The notes below the pieces were generated by a model. The model was not told the DNA's origin, did not search any database, and saw nothing but the letters and a program-made list of their open reading frames with translations. The translations under genes were made by a program, and so were the position numbers. From Verrucomicrobiota bacterium (GTDB lineage: Bacteria; Verrucomicrobiota; Verrucomicrobiia; Palsa-1439), in assembly GCA_016871575.1 (NCBI GenBank), contig VHCW01000011.1, positions 1 through 64,000 on the forward strand: a stretch of 64,000 bases of DNA, read 5' to 3'. Below are positions 21,771-28,928 of this stretch, piece after piece. Each line of letters opens with the position of its first letter. The first letter of the stretch is position 1.

Positions 21771-22727
21771 ATGACTGCCTACCTCATACGCCGGTTGCTT
21801 TCTGTGGTTCCGATCATGCTCGGCGTGTTGATGCTGACGTTCCTGTTGTTCCGGGTCATCGGCGGCAACCCGGCCTATCGCATCGCCGGGAAAAACGCCA
21901 CGCCGGAAAAAATCGCCCAGATCACCAGGGACCGCGGCTACGACAAACCGTACTTCGTCAATCTCCAGGATTTTCCGAGCCAACTTCTCGACGCGCAGTT
22001 TCCCCGGCTGCTCGGACGGCTGTTGCGCGGCGATTTCGGCGAGTCCATCACGACGAAGGAAAAAGTCAGCGACATCCTGCGGAAAGGCATCTGGCCGTCG
22101 TTGTGCGTGACGCTGCCGTTGTTTTCGCTGAACCTGCTGCTGGCGGTGGCGCTGGCGTTGCTGGCGGCGTATTACCGGAATACTTGGGTGGATCGCTCGC
22201 TCGTGGTGCTCGCCGTCATGGGCATGAGCGTCAGTTCGCTCGTCTATATCATGGTCGCCCAATACTGGCTGGCCGGTGAATGGGGGTTGTTCCCGGTGTG
22301 GGGTTTTGAAAACCCGTACTATCTCGTTTTGCCGGTGCTGATCGGCGTCATCGCCGGAGTCGGCGGCAGCGTGCGGTTCTATCGCACCATCGTGCTCGAT
22401 GAAATGTATCAGGACTACGTCCGCACGGCGCGCGCCAAGGGCGTGTCGCCGCAACGGATTCTCTTCAGCCACGTATTGCGCAACGCGCTGATCCCGATCC
22501 TCACCAACGTCATCATCGCGCTGCCGTTCCTGTACACCGGCTCGTTGTTGCTGGAAAGTTTCTTCGGCATTCCCGGCCTGGGACGGATGCTGGTGATGGC
22601 GATTCCCAATGGCGACGAGGACGTGATCTACGCGGAAACTTTTCTTGGCTCCATCCTGTTCGTGCTGGCCAACACACTCACCGATATCGCCTACGCCGTG
22701 GCGGACCCGAGGATCCGGTTGAAATGA
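21771..22727 (+). CDS. Peptide ABC transporter permease (OppB/DppB-like)
   Basis: A 318-residue inner-membrane permease with about six membrane segments. N-terminal signature YLIRRLLSVVPIMLGVLMLTF and the EAA-type loop YVRTARAKGVSPQRILFSHV at about 220-240 contact the ATPase. Overlaps the second permease gene by 4 bp (ATGA). Confidence 0.94.
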   Translation: MTAYLIRRLLSVVPIMLGVLMLTFLLFRVIGGNPAYRIAGKNATPEKIAQITRDRGYDKPYFVNLQDFPSQLLDAQFPRLLGRLLRGDFGESITTKEKVSDILRKGIWPSLCVTLPLFSLNLLLAVALALLAAYYRNTWVDRSLVVLAVMGMSVSSLVYIMVAQYWLAGEWGLFPVWGFENPYYLVLPVLIGVIAGVGGSVRFYRTIVLDEMYQDYVRTARAKGVSPQRILFSHVLRNALIPILTNVIIALPFLYTGSLLLESFFGIPGLGRMLVMAIPNGDEDVIYAETFLGSILFVLANTLTDIAYAVADPRIRLK

Positions 22728-23677
22728 ACAAGACCGACATCAAACCGGAAACCTTGTGGGCCATCGCCTGGCGGCAGTTGCGGCGGAACCGGCTCGCGAT
22801 GGTTTGTCTGGGCATCCTCGCGGTCTATGTGTTGGTCTGGTTCTACGCCGAGGGCGTGTTCTGGAGCGCGCGCATTGCCGACACGACACCGGCCTACAAA
22901 ATCGCCCGCTACGAAATCCGCAACGAACCGCCAAGCTGGGGTCACTGGCTCGGCACCAATTACGCCGGAAAAGACAACCTGTTGCTCGTCGCCCAAGGCA
23001 CGCGCATCGCTTTCGAGATCGGCCTCCTGACCTCGATCATCGTCATTCCCATTGGTTTCATCCTCGGCGCGTTCGCCGGATATTTCGGGAGAAAAACCGA
23101 CTCCGTCATCACATACGTTTTCAGCGTGGTCGGCAGCATCCCGGACATCCTGCTCATCATCGGCATTGCCTACGTCGTCCACGGCGTGGTGGAACGCAGC
23201 GTCGCCATGCAAACGTTGACCCGTTACATTGACAGCGGCCTGCTCTCGGTCTGCGTGGCGATGGGATTCACCGGCTGGGTCGGCCTCTGCCGTCTGATCC
23301 GCGGCGAGTACCTCAAACACCGCGACCGCCAATACGTGCTTGCGGCGCGCGCCCTCGGCGTCAGCCCTCTCGGCATCATGTTCCGGCACATCGCGCCGAA
23401 CGTCTTCCACATTGTCATCATCAATTTCTCGCTCCGTTTCCCCGGCCTCATCCTCACCGAGGTGGTCCTCAGTTTCCTCGGCGTCGGCATCGCCAACGAA
23501 CCGAGCTGGGGCGCGATCATCAACGACGCCAAACAACGCCTCTGGCTCGGCAACTGGTGGGAACTGGCCGGCACGACCGCCGCGATGTTTTTCCTCGTGC
23601 TCGCCTTGAACTTGTTTGGCGATGCATTGCGCGACGCACTCGATCCGAAATTGCGCACATCGCAACCCGCCGCGTAA
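22724..23677 (+). CDS. Peptide ABC transporter permease (OppC/DppC-like)
   Basis: A 317-residue permease pairing with the preceding gene. The OppC_N segment (WRQLRRNRLAMVCLGILAVY) is followed by GTNYAGKDNLLLVAQGTRIA and the EAA loop YVLAARALGVSPLGIMFRHI. No oppD or oppF ATPase gene follows; the operon ends here, so the ATPases must be encoded elsewhere or shared. Confidence 0.94.
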   Translation: MNKTDIKPETLWAIAWRQLRRNRLAMVCLGILAVYVLVWFYAEGVFWSARIADTTPAYKIARYEIRNEPPSWGHWLGTNYAGKDNLLLVAQGTRIAFEIGLLTSIIVIPIGFILGAFAGYFGRKTDSVITYVFSVVGSIPDILLIIGIAYVVHGVVERSVAMQTLTRYIDSGLLSVCVAMGFTGWVGLCRLIRGEYLKHRDRQYVLAARALGVSPLGIMFRHIAPNVFHIVIINFSLRFPGLILTEVVLSFLGVGIANEPSWGAIINDAKQRLWLGNWWELAGTTAAMFFLVLALNLFGDALRDALDPKLRTSQPAA

Positions 23678-23780
23678 TGTTTGTTCGGGGCCATTGTGAC
23701 CTTCGTTGTAGTCCCCTTATTCCTGTGCTTATCCTTTGCAGTGTTGGTTTGCACTTACCGTTTGCGCGTTCTGTTTTGCG

Positions 23781-23809
23781 TTGCGATCCCGTCGGGTGTT
23801 GTGTAATAG
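23781..23809 (+). promoter_or_regulatory. Predicted promoter of the paaX-like gene, overlapped by a palindrome
   Basis: TTGCGA (23781-23786), 17-bp spacer, TAATAG (23804-23809). The -10 box lies in the centre of the palindrome at 23791-23828, so a protein bound there would block transcription. Confidence 0.5.
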
Positions 23810-23828
23810 CTGTTACACAACACCCGAC
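23791..23828. promoter_or_regulatory. 38-bp palindrome upstream of the paaX-like gene (copy 1)
   Basis: Perfect 16-bp arms GTCGGGTGTTGTGTAA (23791-23806) and its complement (23813-23828) around TAGCTG. It is 15 bp before the gene start. Probable operator and/or end of a small repeat-bounded unit; nearly identical to the copy at 24659-24696. Confidence 0.75.
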
Positions 23829-23843
23829 GTACGGAGGAAACCA

Positions 23844-24617
23844 ATGAGCGCAAAATCTGTCATGGAAGACTGGCTGCTTGCCGCGTTGTGGGGCGCGGAG
23901 CAATGGGGCAGAGGCCCGTGGGTAATGCGCAATGACACATTCGAGGCTTGGGAACGACGGCACGGGTTGCACCGGCGGCTTGCCGATATGCAGCGGCGCG
24001 AACTCGTCCGCCGCGAAAAACGCGCCGGTCGGATGGTGTGCGCGTTGACCGAACAGGGCATGTTGGCCGCGCTCGGCGGCAAGGACGTGACGGCGCGCTG
24101 GAACCGACGGTGGGACGGCCAGTGGCGTCAGTTGCTCTTCGACCTGCCGCAACACCAACGACGGGCACGGATACGCTTGTGGCGTTGGCTGCGACAAAAA
24201 GGATTCGGGTACCTGCAACAAAGCGTCTGGGTCTGTCCCGATCCTGTGGACGAGTTGTCGGAGGCGTTGCGCGATTTTCGAGATGACGTCGAGTCGCTGA
24301 TCATCATGGAAGCGCGTTGCGGCGCGGGGTATTCGGACGACGCGATTGTGCGCGGCGCCTGGGATTTCGAGGAAATCAATCGCCGCCAAGAGGCGTATCT
24401 GTCCACCGCCACCCTGTCGGATGCCGAGAGAAAACATTTTGCGGCATCGCCTGCTGAACTGGGCGCGTGGCTGCGCCGCGAACGAATCGCATGGCAACAC
24501 GCCCTCTCGCTCGATCCCTTGTTGCCGCGCGCCCTGTGGCCCAAACGATACCGGGGAGAAACCGCTTGGCAGACGCGCAGCGAACTGTATCGGGAAATCG
24601 CCGTGTGTTTCCGATGA
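23844..24617 (+). CDS. PaaX-like transcriptional regulator
   Basis: A 257-residue protein with PaaX-family architecture. The N-terminal winged helix (about 1-75, KSVMEDWLLAALWGAEQWG ... ELVRREKRAGRMVCALTEQG) is followed by a Cas2-like ferredoxin fold (about 88-165, QWRQLLFDLPQHQRRARIRL and GFGYLQQSVWVCPDPVDEL) and a helical C-terminal domain (PRALWPKRYRGE). Classical PaaX represses phenylacetate genes and responds to phenylacetyl-CoA; none of those genes is present, so the effector here is unknown. ACGGAGG lies 7 bp before the start. Two near-identical 38-bp palindromes bracket the gene. Confidence 0.8.
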   Translation: MSAKSVMEDWLLAALWGAEQWGRGPWVMRNDTFEAWERRHGLHRRLADMQRRELVRREKRAGRMVCALTEQGMLAALGGKDVTARWNRRWDGQWRQLLFDLPQHQRRARIRLWRWLRQKGFGYLQQSVWVCPDPVDELSEALRDFRDDVESLIIMEARCGAGYSDDAIVRGAWDFEEINRRQEAYLSTATLSDAERKHFAASPAELGAWLRRERIAWQHALSLDPLLPRALWPKRYRGETAWQTRSELYREIAVCFR

Positions 24618-24658
24618 ATGCGCGCTGCCCGCGGCATTTCGACGGGTACAGTTGTGCC

Positions 24659-24696
24659 GTCGGGTGTTGTGTAACAGCTATTACACAACACCGGAC
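24659..24696. promoter_or_regulatory. 38-bp palindrome downstream of the paaX-like gene (copy 2)
   Basis: Same sequence as the copy at 23791-23828 except for the centre (CAGCTA) and one base in the right arm (ACCGGAC instead of ACCCGAC). It lies 42 bp downstream of the paaX-like stop and 42 bp upstream of the predicted -35 box of the tonB-like operon. Confidence 0.75.
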
Positions 24697-24738
24697 GGGC
24701 GACGCAGCGAAATAATGGTGTGACTCGCGCGACGGTCG

Positions 24739-24766
24739 TTGATGCGGCAACGGATTTTGGTATGAT
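24739..24766 (+). promoter_or_regulatory. Predicted promoter of the tonB-exbB-exbD operon
   Basis: TTGATG (24739-24744), 16-bp spacer, TATGAT (24761-24766), 10 bp before the preferred ATG at 24777. Confidence 0.45.
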
Positions 24767-24776
24767 GTGCTTGTTG

Positions 24777-26066
24777 ATGTCACGAGAGAACGTCCAATTT
24801 GAAACGGCTGTACTGGTGTCGCTGGCCCTGCACGTCGCTTTGCTCAGCGGTTGGGAGCAGCGCGCCATGCTCGTGCGCGTCCCGGTGGTGGGCAGCATCG
24901 TGAAGGCGCTCACGCCCGCGCCGAAACCGGTCGTGGTCGCACAGGCAAAGACAACCGAGCCAATCGAGCCGGTCATCACGTTCGTCGAGGAAAAAGAAAC
25001 GCCACCGCTTTCCGTCCCGGCGCCCGCGCCGCCGGCCCGCCCGAAACAGTTCATCGAAACCGACAGCAACCAGGTCACCGGCGAGAAGCCGAAGGAAACC
25101 GATTTTTATTCCGACCGTTCCACCGTTGCCGCCAACCTGCAAAACCCGACCGCCAAAACCGGTGAAATGCCTTACCTCGACGGCAAGGACACGCGGATGT
25201 TGAGCACGGAAGACGTGACACCAAGACGAACGCCGCCGGGCGTGCCATTGCCGCCGAGCCGGCCAACGCCGCCGTCGCCGCCATCACCGGCGCCGGCCCA
25301 TGCGATGCTCGCGCCGTCCAAACCGGCTGCGTCGGCGCCGTTGTTGAAGCCGTTGGATTTGCCGCGTCGTCCTCCGCAAGAAGCAAAACCTGAAGTGAAA
25401 TCGCTAGGGGAAAACAAAGGCCTCAAGGAAGGCACGGAACGAAAAGGCGCGCTGGAAAAACCGAAACCGGTTCCGGAGGAAGGATTGAAGACGCAGCCGG
25501 AAACGAAACTGGCGATGTTAACGCCGCCGCCAACGCCGAAAACGGTGCCGATGCCGCCACCGGAACCGCCACAGCCGGAAACGCCGCCGGCGAAGCCTGA
25601 GCTTTCGTTGCCACAACCGCCGCCCGTTCCACCGAGTCCGCCGTCGTCACCGGCCGGCGGCACGGGAAGCGCGGGCAGCGGATCGGAACGCGAGATTGCT
25701 GCGCGCAAATCGCGCCTGACGTCGGTCGGCGTCACACGTCTTGGCATTCCGGCGTTCAATGTGGCGGAAAGTCCGTTTGGCGCGTACGACAAGGCGATTG
25801 TGCGGGCCGTGCAAAGCCGTTGGTACGCGCTCATCGAGAAGAACGCTTTGTACGAGCGCGCGGGCGAGGTGACGATTCATTTCCAGTTGCTCCCCGACGG
25901 CAGCGTGACCAATGCGGAGGTGAAGGCGACGACAGCCGGGGAGATTTTGGCGTTGTTTTGCCAGAAGGCTATTGTAGAGTCCGCTCCGTTCGCGCCGTGG
26001 CCGGAGCAATTGCGGGCGTACCTCGGCAATGAACCGCGCGACGTGGATTTCACTTTTTACTACTAG
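24777..26066 (+). CDS. TonB/TolA-like energy transducer
   Basis: A 429-residue protein with a single N-terminal membrane anchor (TAVLVSLALHVALLSG), a long periplasm-spanning region rich in Pro, Lys and Glu (about 60-310), and a compact C-terminal domain (about 330-429: DKAIVRAVQSRWYALIEK, GEVTIHFQLLPDGSVTNAEV) like TonB/TolA domains. Followed by exbB- and exbD-like genes at 9 and 6 bp spacing, so it should transduce proton-motive force to the outer membrane. Start at 24777 keeps a short cytoplasmic tail; in-frame ATGs at 24762 and 24765 are alternatives. Confidence 0.85.
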   Translation: MSRENVQFETAVLVSLALHVALLSGWEQRAMLVRVPVVGSIVKALTPAPKPVVVAQAKTTEPIEPVITFVEEKETPPLSVPAPAPPARPKQFIETDSNQVTGEKPKETDFYSDRSTVAANLQNPTAKTGEMPYLDGKDTRMLSTEDVTPRRTPPGVPLPPSRPTPPSPPSPAPAHAMLAPSKPAASAPLLKPLDLPRRPPQEAKPEVKSLGENKGLKEGTERKGALEKPKPVPEEGLKTQPETKLAMLTPPPTPKTVPMPPPEPPQPETPPAKPELSLPQPPPVPPSPPSSPAGGTGSAGSGSEREIAARKSRLTSVGVTRLGIPAFNVAESPFGAYDKAIVRAVQSRWYALIEKNALYERAGEVTIHFQLLPDGSVTNAEVKATTAGEILALFCQKAIVESAPFAPWPEQLRAYLGNEPRDVDFTFYY

Positions 26067-26075
26067 GAGAACAAC

Positions 26076-26681
26076 ATGGTACCTGAATGGTTTCATCAAG
26101 GCGGCGTGGCAATGTACCCGCTGTTTCTGTGCTCGGTGGTCGGTTTGGCGATCATCCTCGAACGAATCTGGATGTTGCGCCGCTCCCGCATCATCGCGCC
26201 GTCGCTGGAGCAGGTCATTGACAAGATGCCGGCCACGGGCGCAGATCACGAACAACTCAAGGCGCTCAGCGCGAAAGACGCCACGGTGCTCGGCGAGTTG
26301 ATCCGCGCCATCTTCGCGCACTCTGCGATGGCCAAGCACGAAAACGTCGAGGCGGTCCAATCCATCGCCCGCCAGATCGTCGGGCGGATGGAGCGCGGGC
26401 TGACGACGCTTTCCATCGTGGCCGAGATCAGCCCGTTGCTCGGCCTGCTCGGCACCTGCAGCGGCATGGTGAAACTCTTCGTGGACGTGGCCCAGCACGG
26501 ACTCGGCGAGCCGGCGCAGATTTCGCGCGGCATTTTCGAGGCGCTCATCGCGACGGTCGCCGGGCTGGTCGTGGCGATTCCCGCGCTGGTTGCTTACATG
26601 TACCTGCGCCGGCGCATTGAGTTGCTGGTGCTGGAAATGGAGCGTTACACCAACGAACTGCTCGGCCGGCTTTACCGCTAG
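26076..26681 (+). CDS. MotA/TolQ/ExbB proton channel family protein
   Basis: A 201-residue inner-membrane channel subunit with three membrane segments (MYPLFLCSVVGLAIILERIW; LLGLLGTCSGMVKLF; IATVAGLVVAIPALVAYMYL). The GLLGT and TVAGL signatures of the ExbB/TolQ core are intact. Middle gene of the tonB-exbB-exbD operon, with AGGAGA before its start. Confidence 0.93.
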   Translation: MVPEWFHQGGVAMYPLFLCSVVGLAIILERIWMLRRSRIIAPSLEQVIDKMPATGADHEQLKALSAKDATVLGELIRAIFAHSAMAKHENVEAVQSIARQIVGRMERGLTTLSIVAEISPLLGLLGTCSGMVKLFVDVAQHGLGEPAQISRGIFEALIATVAGLVVAIPALVAYMYLRRRIELLVLEMERYTNELLGRLYR

Positions 26682-26687
26682 GACGCC

Positions 26688-27143
26688 ATGCGACTGATTG
26701 AAATGTCCCAACGCCACCGGACGCCTTCCATCCGGATGATCAATCTGGTGGACATTTTGCTGAATCTGCTGATTTTCTTCATCGCCTCGACAACGTTCCG
26801 CATCGCCCAGAAGGAACCGACCGCGGTGAAGCTCACGTTGCCGGAAGCGCGCACCGCCGAGCAGGTCGGCAAGACCGAGATTCCGAAGTTGCGCATCACA
26901 GTTGCTCCCGATAACCAGGTGTTTCTCGACCAAAACCTCGTCTCGCTGGAAACACTGGAGAAAACACTGAAGGCCGCGAAGACCAAAGACCCGCGCACGC
27001 TGCTGGAGTTGTCCGCCGACAAGGGTGCCAGCTACGGCACGATTGTCGGGATCGTGGACGCCGCGCGCCTCGCCGGCATCCGCGACATCACGGCGTTTAC
27101 GAAGAAGACAGTGACCACGACTTCGCCCGACCCGGCACGATAA
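26688..27143 (+). CDS. ExbD/TolR family biopolymer transport protein
   Basis: A 151-residue protein with one membrane helix (MINLVDILLNLLIFFIASTT) carrying the conserved proton-path Asp (VDILL), and a periplasmic domain (VFLDQNLVSLETLEKTL, LELSADKGASYGTIVGIVD). Last gene of the operon; its stop lies just before the terminator at 27148-27180. Confidence 0.93.
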   Translation: MRLIEMSQRHRTPSIRMINLVDILLNLLIFFIASTTFRIAQKEPTAVKLTLPEARTAEQVGKTEIPKLRITVAPDNQVFLDQNLVSLETLEKTLKAAKTKDPRTLLELSADKGASYGTIVGIVDAARLAGIRDITAFTKKTVTTTSPDPAR

Positions 27144-27180
27144 AAAAAAGAACGGCCCCGCATCAAACGGGGCCGTTCTT
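27142..27180. terminator. Bidirectional intrinsic terminator between exbD and the HU gene
   Basis: Perfect 13-bp stem (27148-27160 AAGAACGGCCCCG / 27168-27180) with a 7-nt loop. The A-run at 27142-27149 forms the U-tract on the minus strand, so it is strongest for the HU transcript and can also stop the exbD transcript. Confidence 0.85.
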
Positions 27181-27210
27181 CAGATTCGCGGACGTGCCGC
27201 GAAAACAGCG

Positions 27211-27501
27211 TTACTTCTTGAGGATGGCGTCCTTCGCCGCTTTGGCGACGCGGAACTTCAACACCTTCTTCGCCGGAACCGTAATGGTCTGGCCGGCCAT
27301 GGGGCCGAAGCGCATCACCATTTGGCGCGTCGGGCGGCTGGACAACACGAGTTTGCCCAAGCCGGGAACGGTGAACGTGTTCTTCGCTTCCTTGTAGGCG
27401 AGCGCGACGAGCGCATCCACCACCGCGCCTGCCTGTTTCTTGCTTACGCCTGTCTTCGCCGCGATCGTACTGAGGATCGCCGACTTCGTCATTTTAGCCA
27501 T
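27211..27501 (-). CDS. HU/IHF family DNA-binding protein
   Basis: A 96-residue nucleoid protein of normal length. The N-terminal dimerisation helices (KMTKSAILSTIAAKTGVSKK) precede the beta-arm region with VPGLGKLVLSSRPTRQMVMRFG, in place of the common GFGTF ... R-x-x-RNPQT. CAAGGAGGAGATC before the ATG is one of the strongest ribosome-binding sites in the window. Confidence 0.92.
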   Translation of the reverse strand: MAKMTKSAILSTIAAKTGVSKKQAGAVVDALVALAYKEAKNTFTVPGLGKLVLSSRPTRQMVMRFGPMAGQTITVPAKKVLKFRVAKAAKDAILKK

Positions 27502-27582
27502 GATCTCCTCCTTGTTTTGGGTTGGTTTGTTGGCTTGGTGTAACTTCTACCAAAAGCCCGATTGCTTTGCAACCCCTGATTT

Positions 27583-28230
27583 TCAAGGCCAAAATCGCTC
27601 TCGCCCCACCAGGAACGGGTTCCGACGGCGCTCCTCGCCGAGTGTCGTCTCGGATCCATGACCCGCCAACACCCGCACCTCATCACCCAACGGCAACAAT
27701 TTCTCACGGATCGAACGCAACAACGTCTCCATGTCGCCGCCCGGCAAATCCGCCCGCCCCACCGACCCGGCAAAGAGGACGTCACCGGTGAACAGGAGCT
27801 TTTCACTCGGCTCAAACAACGCGACGCTGCCCGGACAATGTCCCGGACAGTGCAGAATCTCCAATGTCAAATCGCCAACCAACATCGGCTTGCCTTCCTC
27901 CAGAAAGAAATCCGCCTTGCAGCCCGGCATTTCCTCGTCCAGCCCGAACATCCGCAACTGCGGCAACTCCAGCATGGAAAGACCCTCGCGGTGCAGGCCG
28001 AGCGTGGCGCCCGATAATCGCAGCAATTCCGCGTTGTCGAGGAAATGGTCCCAATGCGGGTGCGTGATCAACAGATGCGCGATCCGCGTTTCCCAGCGGC
28101 GCGCCTGTTCGACGATTGCCGACGCCGTGGCCAGCGGCGCGTCAATGACCACCGCCGTGCCGCCGCGCCGGTCCGCGAGCAAATAACCGATGGTGTCGAC
28201 CGGACCGCCTTCAAATGATTCCAGAAGCAT
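27583..28230 (-). CDS. MBL-fold metallo-hydrolase
   Basis: A 215-residue glyoxalase II-like metallo-beta-lactamase fold protein. The zinc motif is ITHPHWDHFLD at about residue 60, with further ligands in LHCPGHCPGS and FTGDVLF and a C-terminal GHG. The small single-domain form (YcbL type) usually hydrolyses thioesters, but the substrate cannot be assigned. Start at 28230 (MLLESFEGG) fits the family; a GTG at 28263 would add 11 residues. Confidence 0.88.
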   Translation of the reverse strand: MLLESFEGGPVDTIGYLLADRRGGTAVVIDAPLATASAIVEQARRWETRIAHLLITHPHWDHFLDNAELLRLSGATLGLHREGLSMLELPQLRMFGLDEEMPGCKADFFLEEGKPMLVGDLTLEILHCPGHCPGSVALFEPSEKLLFTGDVLFAGSVGRADLPGGDMETLLRSIREKLLPLGDEVRVLAGHGSETTLGEERRRNPFLVGRERFWP

Positions 28231-28280
28231 GGCCGACAGGATATGGAAAAACCTTTCCTGCACAAGGCTGATTTGCTCTA

Positions 28281-28928
28281 ATGCGCGCCATGTCGAAACT
28301 GCGCGCCATCGCCCAATTGCTGCGGCTGCCGAATCTTTTCACCGCCGTGGCCGACCCGTTGGCGGGCTGGTTCATCGCGGGGCAAAGCGTCCCGCTCTGG
28401 CCGGCGCTCGGCGCCTCCGCCTGTCTCTACGCGTCCGGCATCGTGTTCAACGATTGCTTCGATTACGCCGCCGATTGCCGGGACCGTCCCGAACGCCCCT
28501 TGCCGCACGGCGATCTCTCTCGCGCGTTCGCGTGGGCGCTGGCGGCGGTGTTGATGCTCGGCGGACTCGCGCTCGCCCCGAACGTCAAGGCGCTCGCGCT
28601 CGCCGGGCTGATCCTGTTGTACAACGGCGTCCGCAAATGGCCGTGGACCCTCGGCCTCTGCCGGGCATTCAACATGACGCTCGGCATGAACGTCGTCGTC
28701 CAATGGCCGCCGATGATTCTCGGCGCGTACGTCATCATCCTCTCGTTCATCGCCCGACGCGAGGAAGCGCAACCGAAAGTGCGCCCGCTCGTCAAATGGC
28801 TGCTGATCGGCATCATCGTCCTCGACGCCGCGCTCGTCGCCGCCACCGGCAACTGGGCCGGCGCCGCCATCGTGCTGTCGCTCTTGGTGCCGGCGGCGTT
28901 GTTGGGTAGAATCCTCGCCATGACATGA
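28281..28928 (+). CDS. UbiA-family prenyltransferase, EboC-like
   Basis: A 215-residue integral membrane protein. The Asp-rich motif NDCFDYAADCRDRPERPLP (residues 57-75) is the prenyl-diphosphate/Mg site of UbiA enzymes. It is shorter than quinone-pathway UbiA (about 290), with only one clear Asp-rich motif, as in EboC of the ebo/EDB cluster. The overlap (ATGA) with a type I phosphodiesterase gene fits that context. A start at 28290 is possible. Confidence 0.8.
   Translation: MRAMSKLRAIAQLLRLPNLFTAVADPLAGWFIAGQSVPLWPALGASACLYASGIVFNDCFDYAADCRDRPERPLPHGDLSRAFAWALAAVLMLGGLALAPNVKALALAGLILLYNGVRKWPWTLGLCRAFNMTLGMNVVVQWPPMILGAYVIILSFIARREEAQPKVRPLVKWLLIGIIVLDAALVAATGNWAGAAIVLSLLVPAALLGRILAMT

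Noticed and set aside
23779-24708. Target-site duplication around the paaX-palindrome unit
   Set aside because: No direct repeat was found next to the two palindromes; the flanks GCGATCCC and GGGCGACG do not match, so transposition is not directly supported.
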